Origin: a bacterium
GTDB lineage: Bacteria > T1Sed10-126
Assembly: GCA_003554945.1 (NCBI GenBank)
Contig: PWHN01000032.1
Location: forward strand, 1-53,666
Length of the DNA: 53,666 nucleotides
Reading direction: 5' to 3'
The notes beneath the pieces were generated by a model, which saw nothing but the letters and a program-made list of their open reading frames with translations, did no database searches and was not told the DNA's origin. The translations under genes and the position numbers were made by a program. Position 1 is the first letter of the stretch. Each line of letters starts with the position of its first letter. Positions 23,223-31,703 of this stretch are shown here, in pieces.

Positions 23223-24518
23223 CTAAATAATCAGGCCATAAAAATAGCCGGCGAAGCTTGAAATTATCACGACCAGGCAAAAATAAGCAACAGTTTTACG
23301 GGTGCCGATGACCGAATGAATTACCAGCAGGTTGGGTAGCGAGACGGCCGGGCCGGCGAGTAGCAGACTGAGCGCCGGGCCCTCGCCCATGCCGGCGTCA
23401 AGCAGGCCCTCCAGGATGGGCACCTCGGTCAGGGTGGCGAAGTACATGAAGGCACCGGCCAGGGCTGAGAAGACGTTGGCCGGCCAGCTGTTGCCGCCGA
23501 CCAGGGTCTGCACCCAGGTCGCCGGCACAATTCCATCCTCACGGCCGGGCAGGCCGAAGAAAAAACCGGCAACCAGGACACCGGCCAGCAGTAGAGGTAG
23601 AATCTGACGGGCAAAGCTCCAGCTCTCCTCAAACCACTGCTCGGCCTCGCCGCCTTCGCTGATACAGACGAGGGAAAAGCCGACCAGACCGAGGCCGAAG
23701 GGAACCTCCGGAACGTCGGGGAAAAAGTAGGAGAGCAGGCCGATGGCGGCGGCGAGCAAAAATAGTTTCCAGCCCGAAAAATTGAAAAGTTTGACCAGCA
23801 GGCCGGCCAGGCCGAGCCCAAGACCGGCAGCCAGCGGCCAGCGGTAGGCGTGAACCGCCGCCCAGAAACCGGGCTGAGCCGGTTCGGCCAGCGTTGCGAG
23901 GACAAGAATTCCAACCATTAGAGCAAAATATATTACTGTTTCTGGCAGGGAGCGCTCAAGTTCGTCCGAGTCCATCGCCGGAGTGTCGGTGGTTTCGTTT
24001 TCCTCGCCGCGAAAGATGAAGTGCATTGACAGGCCCACGACTATGCCCAGAAGAACAGCGCCAATGGCGCGGGCCAGTCCAAGCTGTAAGCCAAGCACGC
24101 GGGCGGTAAGAACAATCGCTAGCACGTTAATTGCCGGTCCCGAGTAGAGGAAAGCGGTTGCCGGGCCGAGCCCGGCGCCCATCTTGTAGATGCCGGCGAA
24201 CAGGGGCAGGATGGTGCAGGAACAGACGGCGAGCACGCTCCCCGAGACTGAGGCGACGCCGTAGGAAACAACTTTTTTAGCCTCGGCGCCGAGGTATTTT
24301 ATAATCGCGTCCTGGCTGAGAAAGACGGCCATGGCGCCGGCAATGAAGAAAGTGGGGAGCAGGCATAAGACCACGTGTTCGCGGGCATACCAGCGGGCCA
24401 GCTCCAGGGCCGAAAGGACGGCCGCTTGAAAAGCCTCAAAATGAACCGGCAGGTAGTAGAGGCCGAAGAACACCAGGACAAACAGCGCAATGGTTTTACC
24501 CTCATTTTTTAACTTCAC
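23223..24518 (-). CDS. YraQ/ArsP-type permease (DUF318)
   Basis: A 431-residue inner-membrane protein with ten or more helices. The conserved core reads SVSGSVLAVCSCTILPLFAG, with the CSC pair, followed by GAGLGPATAFLYSGPAINVLAI; a second half-repeat occurs late (TLTEVPILEGLLDAGMGEGPALSLLLAGPAVSLP). Family members export organoarsenicals or otherwise accompany arsenic resistance. It begins at a GTG after GGGTGATC. It lies between acr3 (272 bp upstream) and the small thioredoxin (41 bp downstream) on one strand. The substrate cannot be read from sequence. Confidence 0.88.
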   Translation of the reverse strand: MKLKNEGKTIALFVLVFFGLYYLPVHFEAFQAAVLSALELARWYAREHVVLCLLPTFFIAGAMAVFLSQDAIIKYLGAEAKKVVSYGVASVSGSVLAVCSCTILPLFAGIYKMGAGLGPATAFLYSGPAINVLAIVLTARVLGLQLGLARAIGAVLLGIVVGLSMHFIFRGEENETTDTPAMDSDELERSLPETVIYFALMVGILVLATLAEPAQPGFWAAVHAYRWPLAAGLGLGLAGLLVKLFNFSGWKLFLLAAAIGLLSYFFPDVPEVPFGLGLVGFSLVCISEGGEAEQWFEESWSFARQILPLLLAGVLVAGFFFGLPGREDGIVPATWVQTLVGGNSWPANVFSALAGAFMYFATLTEVPILEGLLDAGMGEGPALSLLLAGPAVSLPNLLVIHSVIGTRKTVAYFCLVVIISSFAGYFYGLII

Positions 24519-24790
24519 TTCAGATCACCCGGTCAAACGTATTTTTCCAGCATAGTCCCCCCAAACGTAAAGTCATTCCGGGCAAGCGACCGCAGGGAGC
24601 GCGACCCGGAATCCAACTTGAATTTCATGGGTTATCGTTCAAGACTTAAAAACTTGAGGCGCGGGGCGAGTCACGAGTTACGGGTTAAAACCTTTAACTA
24701 AAAACTTTAAACTGAAAACTGAGAACTTAAAATGGATTGCGGGTCGTGGCCCGCAATGACAGCGGAGACGCTAACCAAGCACGGTCAAAC
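24519..24790. other. Intergenic region filled by repeat element
   Basis: The gap between acr3 and the permease is mostly the 189-bp composite repeat at 24572-24760. About 50 bp to its left hold the permease ribosome site. A separate promoter for the permease was not found. Confidence 0.5.
24572..24760. repeat. Composite palindromic repeat, long copy 1
   Basis: Starts GTCATTCCGGGCAAGCGACC and ends GCCCGCAATGAC. It is made of a left hairpin unit, a central low-complexity stretch (GGTTATCGTTCAAGACTTAA... then repeated AAACTTTAAACTG-type words), and a right hairpin unit. Copy 2 at 43297-43476 has the same three parts in the same order in inverse orientation. Confidence 0.85.
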
Positions 24791-25924
24791 TTAGCCGGCC
24801 GCAGAAGAGGCGGCAAGTTCGGGGTTAGACTCAAAATAACCTCTTGTAGAGAGGCATATTCGCACCAGGAAGAGCATCGCGGGCACCTCAATGAGCACGC
24901 CGACGACGGCAGCCAACGCCGCTGGCGATCCGGCACCGAAAAGCATAATCGCCACGGCGAGGGCGACCTCAAAGTGGTTGGAGGCGCCGATCATTGAGGC
25001 CGGAGCGGCGTCCTCGTAGACAACCCCCAGCAGTTTGGCGGCCAGATAAGCGATGATAAAAATTGAAAATGTCTGCAGCAACAGAGGTATGGCAATCATC
25101 ACTATATTTAACGGTAGACGAACGATTTCTTCGGCTTCCATAGTAAAAATGAAGGTTAACGTAAGCAGCAGGGCGACCGTAGCTACGTTATCAAGTTTAG
25201 GTAGGAACGTTTCTTCGAACCACTGCCGGCTCTTTAAAGTGATCAGAGAGTGGCGGGTGATGTAACCGGCAACCAGCGGCAGGCCGATGTAAACCCCGAC
25301 CGAGAACGCCAGGTAGCCCAACGGTATCGCTTCGCCGACTCCGGCCGTCATTTCAACCACGCCCGGCACGCCGACAAGCCCGAGCAGCAGTACGCCAAGC
25401 GGTGCGTAGAGGAAGAGCATACTGAGAGAGTTGATAGCGACCATAATAAGAGTGTACCCCATGTTGCCTTCGGCGAGATAGCTCCAGACAAGGACCATCG
25501 CCGTACAGGGAGCTATGCCCAACAGTATCATTCCGGCCATGTAGCCGTAGGCGACCTCCATTTCCAGCCAGGGGGACCAGATGTGGACCATGAACAGCCA
25601 GCCCCAGAAGGCCATAGTGAATGGTTTGATCGCCCAGTTGACAATCAGCGTCAGCAGGACCGGTTTCGGCCGCTTGGTGGCGTTAACTATTTCGCTGAAT
25701 TCAATTTGAACCATTATCGGGTAGATCATCAGGAACAATAGAACGGCGATAGGCACGTTAACGTCACGAATTTCGTAGTCTATCGCTTCGGCAAAGCCCG
25801 GCAGGCCCCAGCCGATCAGGGTTCCCGCGGCGATACAGAGAATCACCCAGACGGTCAGGTAACGTTCGAAGAAAGTTAAACCACGTCCTTTTTCTTCTGC
25901 TTTTTCGCTAACTTCACTGCTCAT
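24791..25924 (-). CDS. acr3: Arsenite efflux transporter Acr3
   Basis: 377 residues, ten membrane helices, of the Acr3 (BASS-like) family: N-terminal LTFFERYLTVWVILCIAAGTLIGW, MIYPIMVQIEFSEIVNATKRPKPV, ILLGIAPCTAMVLVWSYLAEG with the conserved Cys of helix 4, and ASNHFEVALAVAIMLFG. It expels arsenite using the proton gradient. ATG with GGGAGGGAT upstream. It heads the acr3-permease-thioredoxin series. No ArsR gene is directly beside it. The possible -35 TTGACA on the minus strand (26012-26017) is followed 17 bp on by a weak TAACCT. Confidence 0.95.
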   Translation of the reverse strand: MSSEVSEKAEEKGRGLTFFERYLTVWVILCIAAGTLIGWGLPGFAEAIDYEIRDVNVPIAVLLFLMIYPIMVQIEFSEIVNATKRPKPVLLTLIVNWAIKPFTMAFWGWLFMVHIWSPWLEMEVAYGYMAGMILLGIAPCTAMVLVWSYLAEGNMGYTLIMVAINSLSMLFLYAPLGVLLLGLVGVPGVVEMTAGVGEAIPLGYLAFSVGVYIGLPLVAGYITRHSLITLKSRQWFEETFLPKLDNVATVALLLTLTFIFTMEAEEIVRLPLNIVMIAIPLLLQTFSIFIIAYLAAKLLGVVYEDAAPASMIGASNHFEVALAVAIMLFGAGSPAALAAVVGVLIEVPAMLFLVRICLSTRGYFESNPELAASSAAG

Positions 25925-26253
25925 AAGAAATCCCTCCCGAGGGCAAATTTAGCTCATAAATCTTTCTTTATATAAAAAGTTCTTTATAAGGTTAATTTAA
26001 TTTTTCGGTGATGTCAAGGTATTTTTCTTGGACATGTTTAGCGCAGACTTATAAATGCCACTTAGGTTGTCGTTCCGGCCTGGCCGAGCAATTAATCGAG
26101 AGGTCAGGGAACAAGAACCTAAAAACATAGCCTCACAGGTTTGATTGAGTGTTCTGGAGGATATGAAAATCATCCACCCTTTCCTTTTCCCCCTGCAGGG
26201 GGAAAAGATGCTTTGGATGCTTTGGAAGGTTCGGGAAATAAGTTCAGCGCTAC
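25925..26253. other. Intergenic region upstream of acr3 and tRNA-Ala
   Basis: About 330 bp. Near acr3 there is an AT-rich stretch with two direct TATAAAGAA words (25960-25990) and a minus-strand TTGACA at 26012-26017. A 24-bp palindromic hairpin, CTTTTCCCCC-TGCA-GGGGGAAAAG, is at 26184-26207. GAGCAATTAATCGAGAGG at about 26087 resembles a decayed copy of the 20.3-kb element. No gene seen. Confidence 0.45.
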
Positions 26254-26282
26254 TTGACTTTAGTAGCGAAAGAAAATATAAT
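26254..26282 (+). promoter_or_regulatory. Promoter of tRNA-Ala
   Basis: TTGACT (26254-26259), 17-bp spacer, perfect TATAAT (26277-26282), 16 bp before the mature tRNA. Likely also drives the outer-membrane protein gene, which starts 28 bp after the tRNA. Confidence 0.75.
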
Positions 26283-26298
26283 AAACAGACAACTTAAT

Positions 26299-26371
26299 GG
26301 GGCTGTAGCTCAGTTGGGAGAGCGCATCACTGGCAGTGATGAGGTCACGGGTTCGAGTCCCGTCAGCTCCA
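26299..26371 (+). tRNA. tRNA-Ala (GGC)
   Basis: Full cloverleaf of 73 nt: acceptor GGGGCTG with CAGCTCC including the G3-U70 wobble that identifies alanine, D stem GCTC/GAGC, anticodon loop CTGGCAG giving GGC (reads GCC/GCU), T arm ACGGGTTCGAGTCCCGT, discriminator A. The 3' CCA is not encoded. Confidence 0.95.
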
Positions 26372-26399
26372 CTATTTTCTTTTCTCTGGAGCCGTCCTT

Positions 26400-27686
26400 A
26401 TGAATTATAAATTTCTTACCTTTTTCGCATTGCTTAGTTTGATTTTGACAATCCCAGGACTTTCTCCGGGGTATGCTCTGTCGAATTTGACAGAAGTTGA
26501 GGACGTTCGAATTCAACCCCGGGGAGGTTTTCGCCTTGAGCTGGGAGCGACGTATGAGGAAGAGCGTGAGCTAATTGACGACAGGGAATACAACAACGTT
26601 AGGTTTGCCCCCTTACGTTTGCGTTATGGACTGCGAGATGATTTTGAAATTGCCCTAGGGAGCGGTTATTCGCTAAATCGTGAAGTGGAAGAAAGTGGTC
26701 TGGCCGAGGAAGGATTTGAGGCGGTAGAAATATCCGGAAAATATCGCTGGGGACCAAATTTTTCCATTTCAGGAGGTTACCGGCATGGGGGGAGTAATGA
26801 CGTTTACCCGCATGGGAATGACAACCGTATGGTCTGGATGAATGCTCCCTTTAAGACACCGGCCGGTCCGGGAGCGATACATTATGAAGTCGGGTATACC
26901 TTCGCCGACGGACGAACTGGAGACGACGAACGACTGCGAGACCACTGGAACTGGGGGATTGGCTATTATTTTGTAGTCTCCCCTCAACTGGCGCTGCGTT
27001 CAGAAATAGTGGCCCGGGAGCGATTATTAAAAGGAGGATCTAATCATCGGGACGTGGTGGTAGGTTTTGACTGGCGTCCCACCCGCTACAGCACCTACAG
27101 GACGCAGCTTCAGTTTGGGGTCGACGACGGTAGTCCCGACTACGGCGTTGGCATCAAATTTTCCTATGACTTTGGTGACCAGGGACCGGAGCCGGAACCG
27201 ATCCGCGACGCCTTCCGTCAGACACCAATATTTGGCCGCGCCGCGCCGGAGCCGGAGGAGCACCTGGTGGTGCCGCCGGCAGGAGATGAACCGGGGGTTG
27301 TGCCGCCCGGCCCCCTGGATGAAGCGGCTGTCCGTGAAGTCTTTGCTATTGTCGATGAAGGACTAAGGGCTTTTGAGGAGGAAGACTTTCAGACGGCGGC
27401 TGAGCATTTTGAGGAAGCCCGAGAAAAGGATCCGGACAATCCAGATGTGTTGATTAATCTTGCTACGGTCTATTATTTTTTGGAAGATTACGAGCGGGCG
27501 GCGGAAAATTATCAAAGAGCTGTAGACATAGAGCCGGAAGAAATAACAGCGATGATTGGTCTGGCCGCTTCTAAATATATGCTTGGAGATCAGGAAGCGG
27601 CGCTGGAACTCGTTGAGGAAGTGCTTGAGCGTGCCCCCGGCAACGAGCAGGCTGAGCAGTGGCTGGAAGAGCTGCAGGACGAGTAG
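26400..27686 (+). CDS. Outer-membrane beta-barrel protein with C-terminal TPR repeats
   Basis: 428 residues. A signal peptide (FLTFFALLSLILTIPGLSPGYA) precedes about 240 residues of alternating, aromatic-rich strands (SGKYRWGPNFSISGGYRHGG, YEVGYTFADGR, WNWGIGYYFVVSPQLALRSE, QFGVDDGSPDYGVGIKFSYD), then a Pro/Glu linker and three TPR units (FEEEDFQTAAEHFEEAREKDP, ATVYYFLEDYERAAENYQ, ASKYMLGDQEAALELVEEVL). The barrel part is paralogous to the protein at 42454-43239. Barrels of this sort resemble porin-like or phenol-pathway 'MetA' transporters. It starts 28 bp after tRNA-Ala with a TGGAG site; the periplasmic TPR tail suggests partner binding. Confidence 0.8.
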   Translation: MNYKFLTFFALLSLILTIPGLSPGYALSNLTEVEDVRIQPRGGFRLELGATYEEERELIDDREYNNVRFAPLRLRYGLRDDFEIALGSGYSLNREVEESGLAEEGFEAVEISGKYRWGPNFSISGGYRHGGSNDVYPHGNDNRMVWMNAPFKTPAGPGAIHYEVGYTFADGRTGDDERLRDHWNWGIGYYFVVSPQLALRSEIVARERLLKGGSNHRDVVVGFDWRPTRYSTYRTQLQFGVDDGSPDYGVGIKFSYDFGDQGPEPEPIRDAFRQTPIFGRAAPEPEEHLVVPPAGDEPGVVPPGPLDEAAVREVFAIVDEGLRAFEEEDFQTAAEHFEEAREKDPDNPDVLINLATVYYFLEDYERAAENYQRAVDIEPEEITAMIGLAASKYMLGDQEAALELVEEVLERAPGNEQAEQWLEELQDE

Positions 27687-27878
27687 TTAGTCTTCCATAA
27701 GTTTTCTAATAAATCTTCCCATCACACCCGCCGTAAAGAGAAAAAATGCCAGTAATCCAAGTTCTTCTCCCCGGCTCAGCTCGTATTCGAGAGTCAGGTA
27801 AGAAAATAGAGCTACTGCAGAGGCCACGCACAGTAGCTGTAGGAGCATGATCAAATTTTCTCTGGCTTCCTTATTCAA
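27687..27878 (-). CDS. Small two-helix membrane protein
   Basis: 63 residues with two hydrophobic segments, NLIMLLQLLCVASAVALFSYLTL and ELGLLAFFLFTAGVMGRFI, and a short charged tail. Not recognised. The GGGAGGT site before its ATG and the absence of a competing frame argue that it is real. It converges directly on the TPR barrel gene, stop codons adjoining. Function unknown. Confidence 0.65.
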   Translation of the reverse strand: MNKEARENLIMLLQLLCVASAVALFSYLTLEYELSRGEELGLLAFFLFTAGVMGRFIRKLMED

Positions 27879-27970
27879 AAAAATACCTCCCGCGGTAAAG
27901 CTCTGTTACTGCTCTACTTGCTTTTGAGGTCAATCTGCAGCTTACTGAATTAAGTTCGTTAAAAAAATCT

Positions 27971-28252
27971 TCAGTCTTTTTCGTTAAATAGGGAACGCTG
28001 CTTTTTTAATCCACGGTCGAGAAAAGGTATTTTTTGTTGAATTTTTTCTATAAGTGTAAAGTGTATATCTTTCTGGTGGGCGGTCCACTCAAGATTTTTA
28101 TCGTGAGACATCCGGTAGACGAATCCGTTGATGAAATCCAGCAGTTCCTGATAGTGCTTCTCAAAATCCGGATCGTCCCGTCCGCGAGACGCACATTCAA
28201 TATATAAATTTTCCAACTTTAGTATATCTTCCCGCAGCCGCTGCTTGTCCAT
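27971..28252 (-). CDS. Hypothetical helical protein
   Basis: 93 residues, charged, predicted all-helical (MDKQRLREDILKLENLYIECAS, then EKHYQELLDFINGFVYRMS, HFTLIEKIQQKIPFLDRGL). No signal or membrane segment. AGGGAGG lies 5 bp before the ATG, which supports expression. Probably co-transcribed with the small membrane protein. Not recognised. Confidence 0.65.
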   Translation of the reverse strand: MDKQRLREDILKLENLYIECASRGRDDPDFEKHYQELLDFINGFVYRMSHDKNLEWTAHQKDIHFTLIEKIQQKIPFLDRGLKKQRSLFNEKD

Positions 28253-28345
28253 GCTCGCCTCCCTGAGGTGGGTGGTTCCTGACGTTAACTATAGATTAGC
28301 TAAATTTAGAAAAAATGGTAGGGAATTGTTTACAAAAATGAAGCA

Positions 28346-28374
28346 TTGATTAGTTAACGGGAAATAGGTAAAAT
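28346..28374 (+). promoter_or_regulatory. Promoter of the CAT-anticodon tRNA
   Basis: TTGATT (28346-28351), 17-bp spacer and TAAAAT (28369-28374), placing the transcription start about 20 bp before the tRNA. Confidence 0.6.
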
Positions 28375-28399
28375 ATAGCCGGTATGTAAAAGTAAAAAA

Positions 28400-28474
28400 G
28401 GGCCCGTAGCTCAGCCTGGTTAGAGCAGTCGACTCATAATCGATTGGCCGCAGGTTCGAATCCTGCCGGGCCCA
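28400..28474 (+). tRNA. tRNA with CAT anticodon (Met, or Ile2 with lysidine)
   Basis: A 75-nt cloverleaf: acceptor GGGCCCG with CGGGCCC, D arm GCTCAGCCTGGTTAGAGC, anticodon loop CTCATAA, T arm GCAGGTTCGAATCCTGC, discriminator A, no encoded CCA. The acceptor begins with a paired G, so it is not the initiator. Elongator Met and the Ile tRNA that is modified to read AUA share this anticodon. The GGGCCCG acceptor and the TCGA-type anticodon stem lean toward Ile2, but this is not decisive. Confidence 0.92.
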
Positions 28475-28754
28475 TTAATTCAGCTGAAAGTTGAAAGCTA
28501 AAAGCAGAAAGCAAAGGCGATAGCATTGAAACCGGGATCAAATTCAGCTAAAAGTCAAACCCCAAAACCACAAAAAATCTGCAAATTCTCTCCTGTAGAC
28601 GTTATATTCCTCTAAATTAGCCTTATATTAAATAAATGGCTGTAGCCAACAAATATGCGCAAATCTATATTTGTTAACGACCAGATTTTGTGAGGGGTAT
28701 AAAGGAACTGATTTTTATGGCCAAGAAGTGACCATGGTTCTGATCAGAGTAAGG
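28475..28754. other. Intergenic region after the tRNA
   Basis: About 280 bp of low-complexity (AAAGTTGAAAGCTAAAAGCAG) and AT-rich sequence. One 9-bp inverted repeat AACAAATAT/ATATTTGTT (28648-28656 and 28667-28675). No gene found. Confidence 0.4.
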
Positions 28755-28788
28755 TAAAAAAAATCCCGTCCCCGGCACCGGGGACGGG
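28755..28788 (-). terminator. Rho-independent terminator of the repeat-protein gene
   Basis: On the minus strand an 11-bp GC-rich stem CCCGTCCCCGG-tg-CCGGGGACGGG is followed by a run of eight T. It lies 24 bp after the stop of the LA_2272-type gene. A textbook structure. Confidence 0.9.
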
Positions 28789-28811
28789 AGTTAACGGTTG
28801 AAATTTGTCCG

Positions 28812-29387
28812 TTAGAAGGTCCAGTTAACCACTGGAAATACTTTCATCGGAATGGAATCAGGCATGCCCGGGCCAACTTCTTCCTTCATGTTGATCAGGC
28901 CGATCTGTAAACCATGCAGTGACCTAGTCCGGTTTATAAAACCAAGCTGCAAACCTGAGATGTGGTCGGCCTGATTGTAGAAGCCATACTGCAGCCCTTT
29001 TTGATAACCGTCCGAGATATTCACCAATCCTAACTGTATGCCTGAAACATCTCCTTTGGTGTTGTTGACCATTCCCCACTGGAGTCCGGTGGTTTTGTTT
29101 CCAACTTCGTTGTAAAGGCCAAGTTGTACCCCCGTCATGTCGCCGCGAAGGAAGTTAAAGGGGAGGATCAGTCCAAGGTCAACTCCAGTCAGATCCTCGT
29201 TGACGGCATAAACCGCGTTGGCTCGCAGCCCCCGTATCGAAAAGGATTCGTCAGGGTACTGAACTGGGTTAAAAACCGCCAGTCCAATTGCCGACTCGCC
29301 TGCTTCAGCTACGTTCGGCTGGTGCAGTGCACCGGTCAACAAAGTAACCACCAAAAGACACAGAACTATTTTACAAAAATAACGCAT
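28812..29387 (-). CDS. LA_2272-type surface repeat protein
   Basis: About 191 residues. A signal peptide (MRYFCKIVLCLLVVTLLTG) is followed by an FNPVQ segment and at least six imperfect repeats of about 20 residues built on [TS]G[VIL]QLG[LF]xN: TGVQLGLYN, TGLQWGMVN, SGIQLGLVN, KGLQYGFYN, SGLQLGFIN, HGLQIGLIN. This periodic pattern is that of the LA_2272/LA_2273 surface-protein family first noted in Leptospira. ATG 29387 is used because GGAGGTG is 6 bp before it; five extra codons cover that site. Exported or outer-membrane; function unknown. Confidence 0.75.
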   Translation of the reverse strand: MRYFCKIVLCLLVVTLLTGALHQPNVAEAGESAIGLAVFNPVQYPDESFSIRGLRANAVYAVNEDLTGVDLGLILPFNFLRGDMTGVQLGLYNEVGNKTTGLQWGMVNNTKGDVSGIQLGLVNISDGYQKGLQYGFYNQADHISGLQLGFINRTRSLHGLQIGLINMKEEVGPGMPDSIPMKVFPVVNWTF

Positions 29388-29587
29388 ACTACCCACCTCC
29401 ATTAAAAATTAAAGTAATTTGAACCTGTAGTGTCTATCCCTATATTAATTAAATAAAAGTTTTCGACTACCATCAAGCATAATTACTTTTCGTAAAAAAG
29501 CAATAAGTTTTATGAGCTGGGTTGTTTATGCAATTATATTTCGAAAATCAATGGCTAAGCTTCTGAGTGAGAGGAACAAACGGGGGG

Positions 29588-30076
29588 CTATGGTTGCAGG
29601 ATATCTTCAGTATTACTTTCTATTTTTATTACTGTTCTTTCGACCGTTTCAAACTGTTCAAGGGTGTGGGTGATCTGGTCACGGATAGCGGTAACCCAGG
29701 CGGATCCGCCTCCCGGCTCGAGTTTTTCGGTGAAGTCTGCGGTGGCCGTTCCTTCCACAAGTTCAAAGGATAGTAATTCTGTTTCGTCCGGAATTGATGT
29801 GGTTATTCCCGCTTCTTTTTCCTCCGGTGTTGGCCCTGTAAGCAGGGATTGAAGGGCTGTTTCTTCCTTGCCGTTGTCCACCGTAATTTTTCTTTCTATC
29901 GGTGTAAGTTTTTCCTGGCTGTCTTCAACCGACATGAAGTAAAGGGTTACTGGTTTAGTTTGAGCTTCCTCAACCTCGGGAGGATAGGCTTCTTCCCAGC
30001 CGGGGGCGACAAAGAGATAACCCAGGTAGAGGCCTGCGGATAAAAGGACAAGGAAGAGGAAAAATTTTCTATACAT
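29588..30076 (-). CDS. GerMN-domain membrane-anchored protein
   Basis: 162 residues: an N-terminal anchor (FFLFLVLLSAGLYLGYLFV), then one GerMN domain with VTLYFMSVEDSQEKLTPIER, ALQSLLTGPTPEEKEAGITTSIP and a TATADFTEKL strand. The domain was named from GerM of spore-formers but occurs in many non-spore lipoproteins and envelope proteins. It is alone on the minus strand. The presence of the family does not prove sporulation. Confidence 0.85.
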   Translation of the reverse strand: MYRKFFLFLVLLSAGLYLGYLFVAPGWEEAYPPEVEEAQTKPVTLYFMSVEDSQEKLTPIERKITVDNGKEETALQSLLTGPTPEEKEAGITTSIPDETELLSFELVEGTATADFTEKLEPGGGSAWVTAIRDQITHTLEQFETVERTVIKIESNTEDILQP

Positions 30077-30389
30077 ATTTGATTTCGTTTCCTATTTAAT
30101 ATGATCAGTAATCTGCTTCGATAAAACTGTTCAACGAATTTGAGCTACCTGCGAGCAATTACCTACTAAAATGATGATACATCAATTTTAGAAAATTGTA
30201 AGGAGGAATTTTTCTATATCAAAACCTTCCATATCAGTCCGGGCAAATACAGCCTATGCTCCCATTTTTTCGTGCTTCTCGTGAAGTGAAGAAAAAAGGA
30301 AGACAATAAATTGCGGTTTGGTGTCAATATTGACCTAATCGTGTAAAATTGCTGGGGGTGAAGATTGAACTACAAACTTACTGTTTTTC
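30077..30389. other. Intergenic region upstream of the ammonia-lyase
   Basis: About 310 bp. A long imperfect hairpin TTTTTTCGTGCTTC...GAAGTGAAGAAAAAA lies at 30265-30298 and could terminate transcription in either direction. AAGGAGG at 30200 is not followed by a usable start codon. No gene seen. Confidence 0.45.
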
Positions 30390-30398
30390 TGTTATACT
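30390..30398 (+). promoter_or_regulatory. Extended -10 promoter element
   Basis: TGTTATACT (TG-n-TATACT) 45 bp before the ammonia-lyase ATG. No good -35 lies at 17 bp, so it would depend on the extended -10. Confidence 0.4.
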
Positions 30399-30442
30399 TT
30401 TGAAAATTTACATAATCACTAAAGTTAAAGGGGGCATTTTCA

Positions 30443-31687
30443 ATGAGCGAGGAGACAGAAATAGACTGGTATGAGAACGCGACTCAACCGGGGAGTGCGG
30501 ATTCAACGGAGATTCTTGATATCGTGCCGCGGGGGGTGGGTCGGGAAGCACGCAATTTTCACCGGCAAATTCCTGGTTACCGGCAGACGCCGTTAAAAGG
30601 GCTGAACAATTTATCAGAGATGCTCGGTCTGGGAGGAATCTGGGTTAAGGACGAGTCGCAGCGGTTGAATCTTAACTCGTTTAAGGCCCTGGGGGGAGCT
30701 TTTGCTATTTACCGGTTTCTAAAACAAGAACTTGACCGTGAGGATGAAGAGATACCGTTTGAAGAGTTAAAAGCGGATGCGGTACCGGGAGATTTAAGTG
30801 AGACTGTATTTGCGACGGCGACGGACGGTAACCATGGTCGTGGTGTTGCCTGGGCGGCGAACAAGCTGGGTTATCGGTCTGTAATATATGTGCATGAGAA
30901 CACGAGTCGTGCTCGAATAGAAGCAATAGAAAGTTACGGCGCCGAAGTGGAGATAATTGGTGGGACATACGACGATGCGGTTGAGCAGCTCAGTCAGGAT
31001 GCCGCCGAGCAGGGTTGGCAAATAATATCCGATACTTCCTGGCCCGGTTACGAAGTCATACCGGCCTGGATAATGCAGGGTTATACCACCATGTACGTCG
31101 AAGCCCAGGAGCAGCTTGCCGGGCTTGGCTTTGACCGGCCCACTCACGTTTTTGTGCAGGCTGGAGTCGGCTCGCTGGCAGCTTCTGTACTTGCCTATTA
31201 CGAGGGTTTGCTCGGTGAAGATAGACCCAAAACTATTGTGGTGGAACCGTCGCGTGCAGCCTGTATTTACGAGTCCATCCGCGAGGGCGAGCTAACTAAG
31301 TTTGGCGGAGATCTGGACACTATAATGGCCGGTCTGGCTTGTGGAGAAACCAATCCTATGGCCTGGGAAATACTAAAACATTGTGGCGATTATTTTGTTT
31401 CCTGTCCTGATTTTGTAGCCGCCAAAGGAATGCGAGTTTATGCTGTTCCTGTCGAGGGGGACCCGTTTGTGGTCTCCGGTGAATCGGGCGCAGTAACCCT
31501 GGGTCTGTTAACTTTCATAATGGAACATCCAGAGCTCAAACCTCTGCGTGAGGGACTCGGGCTTGGTCCTGATTCGCAGGTGCTCCTGCTCAATACCGAG
31601 GGCAACACCGACCCAATTTATTTCCGTCGGGTTGTCTGGGAGGGAACCAATCCGGTCCCCGATAAGTTTCGGCTGCTCAAAGATTGA
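30443..31687 (+). CDS. ygeX: Diaminopropionate ammonia-lyase
   Basis: A PLP fold-type II enzyme that converts 2,3-diaminopropionate to pyruvate and two ammonia. 414 residues. The Schiff-base lysine is near 81 in NLNSFKALGGAFAIY, the catalytic aspartates of the E. coli enzyme are matched at about 128 (TATDGNHGRGVAW) and 197 (ISDTSWPGYE), and the pyridine-ring Gly region GGTYDDAV and GESGAVTLG are present. AAAGGGGG precedes the ATG. It stands alone: no ygeY/ygfK purine-degradation genes are adjacent. Diaminopropionate can come from unusual amino acids, so a detoxifying or nitrogen-scavenging role is likely. Confidence 0.93.
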   Translation: MSEETEIDWYENATQPGSADSTEILDIVPRGVGREARNFHRQIPGYRQTPLKGLNNLSEMLGLGGIWVKDESQRLNLNSFKALGGAFAIYRFLKQELDREDEEIPFEELKADAVPGDLSETVFATATDGNHGRGVAWAANKLGYRSVIYVHENTSRARIEAIESYGAEVEIIGGTYDDAVEQLSQDAAEQGWQIISDTSWPGYEVIPAWIMQGYTTMYVEAQEQLAGLGFDRPTHVFVQAGVGSLAASVLAYYEGLLGEDRPKTIVVEPSRAACIYESIREGELTKFGGDLDTIMAGLACGETNPMAWEILKHCGDYFVSCPDFVAAKGMRVYAVPVEGDPFVVSGESGAVTLGLLTFIMEHPELKPLREGLGLGPDSQVLLLNTEGNTDPIYFRRVVWEGTNPVPDKFRLLKD

Positions 31688-31703
31688 CTTGATGTTTTTT
31701 GTG

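Noticed and set aside
30190-30280. Small gene after AAGGAGG at 30200
   Set aside because: No ATG/GTG/TTG at a usable distance and only about 23 codons open.
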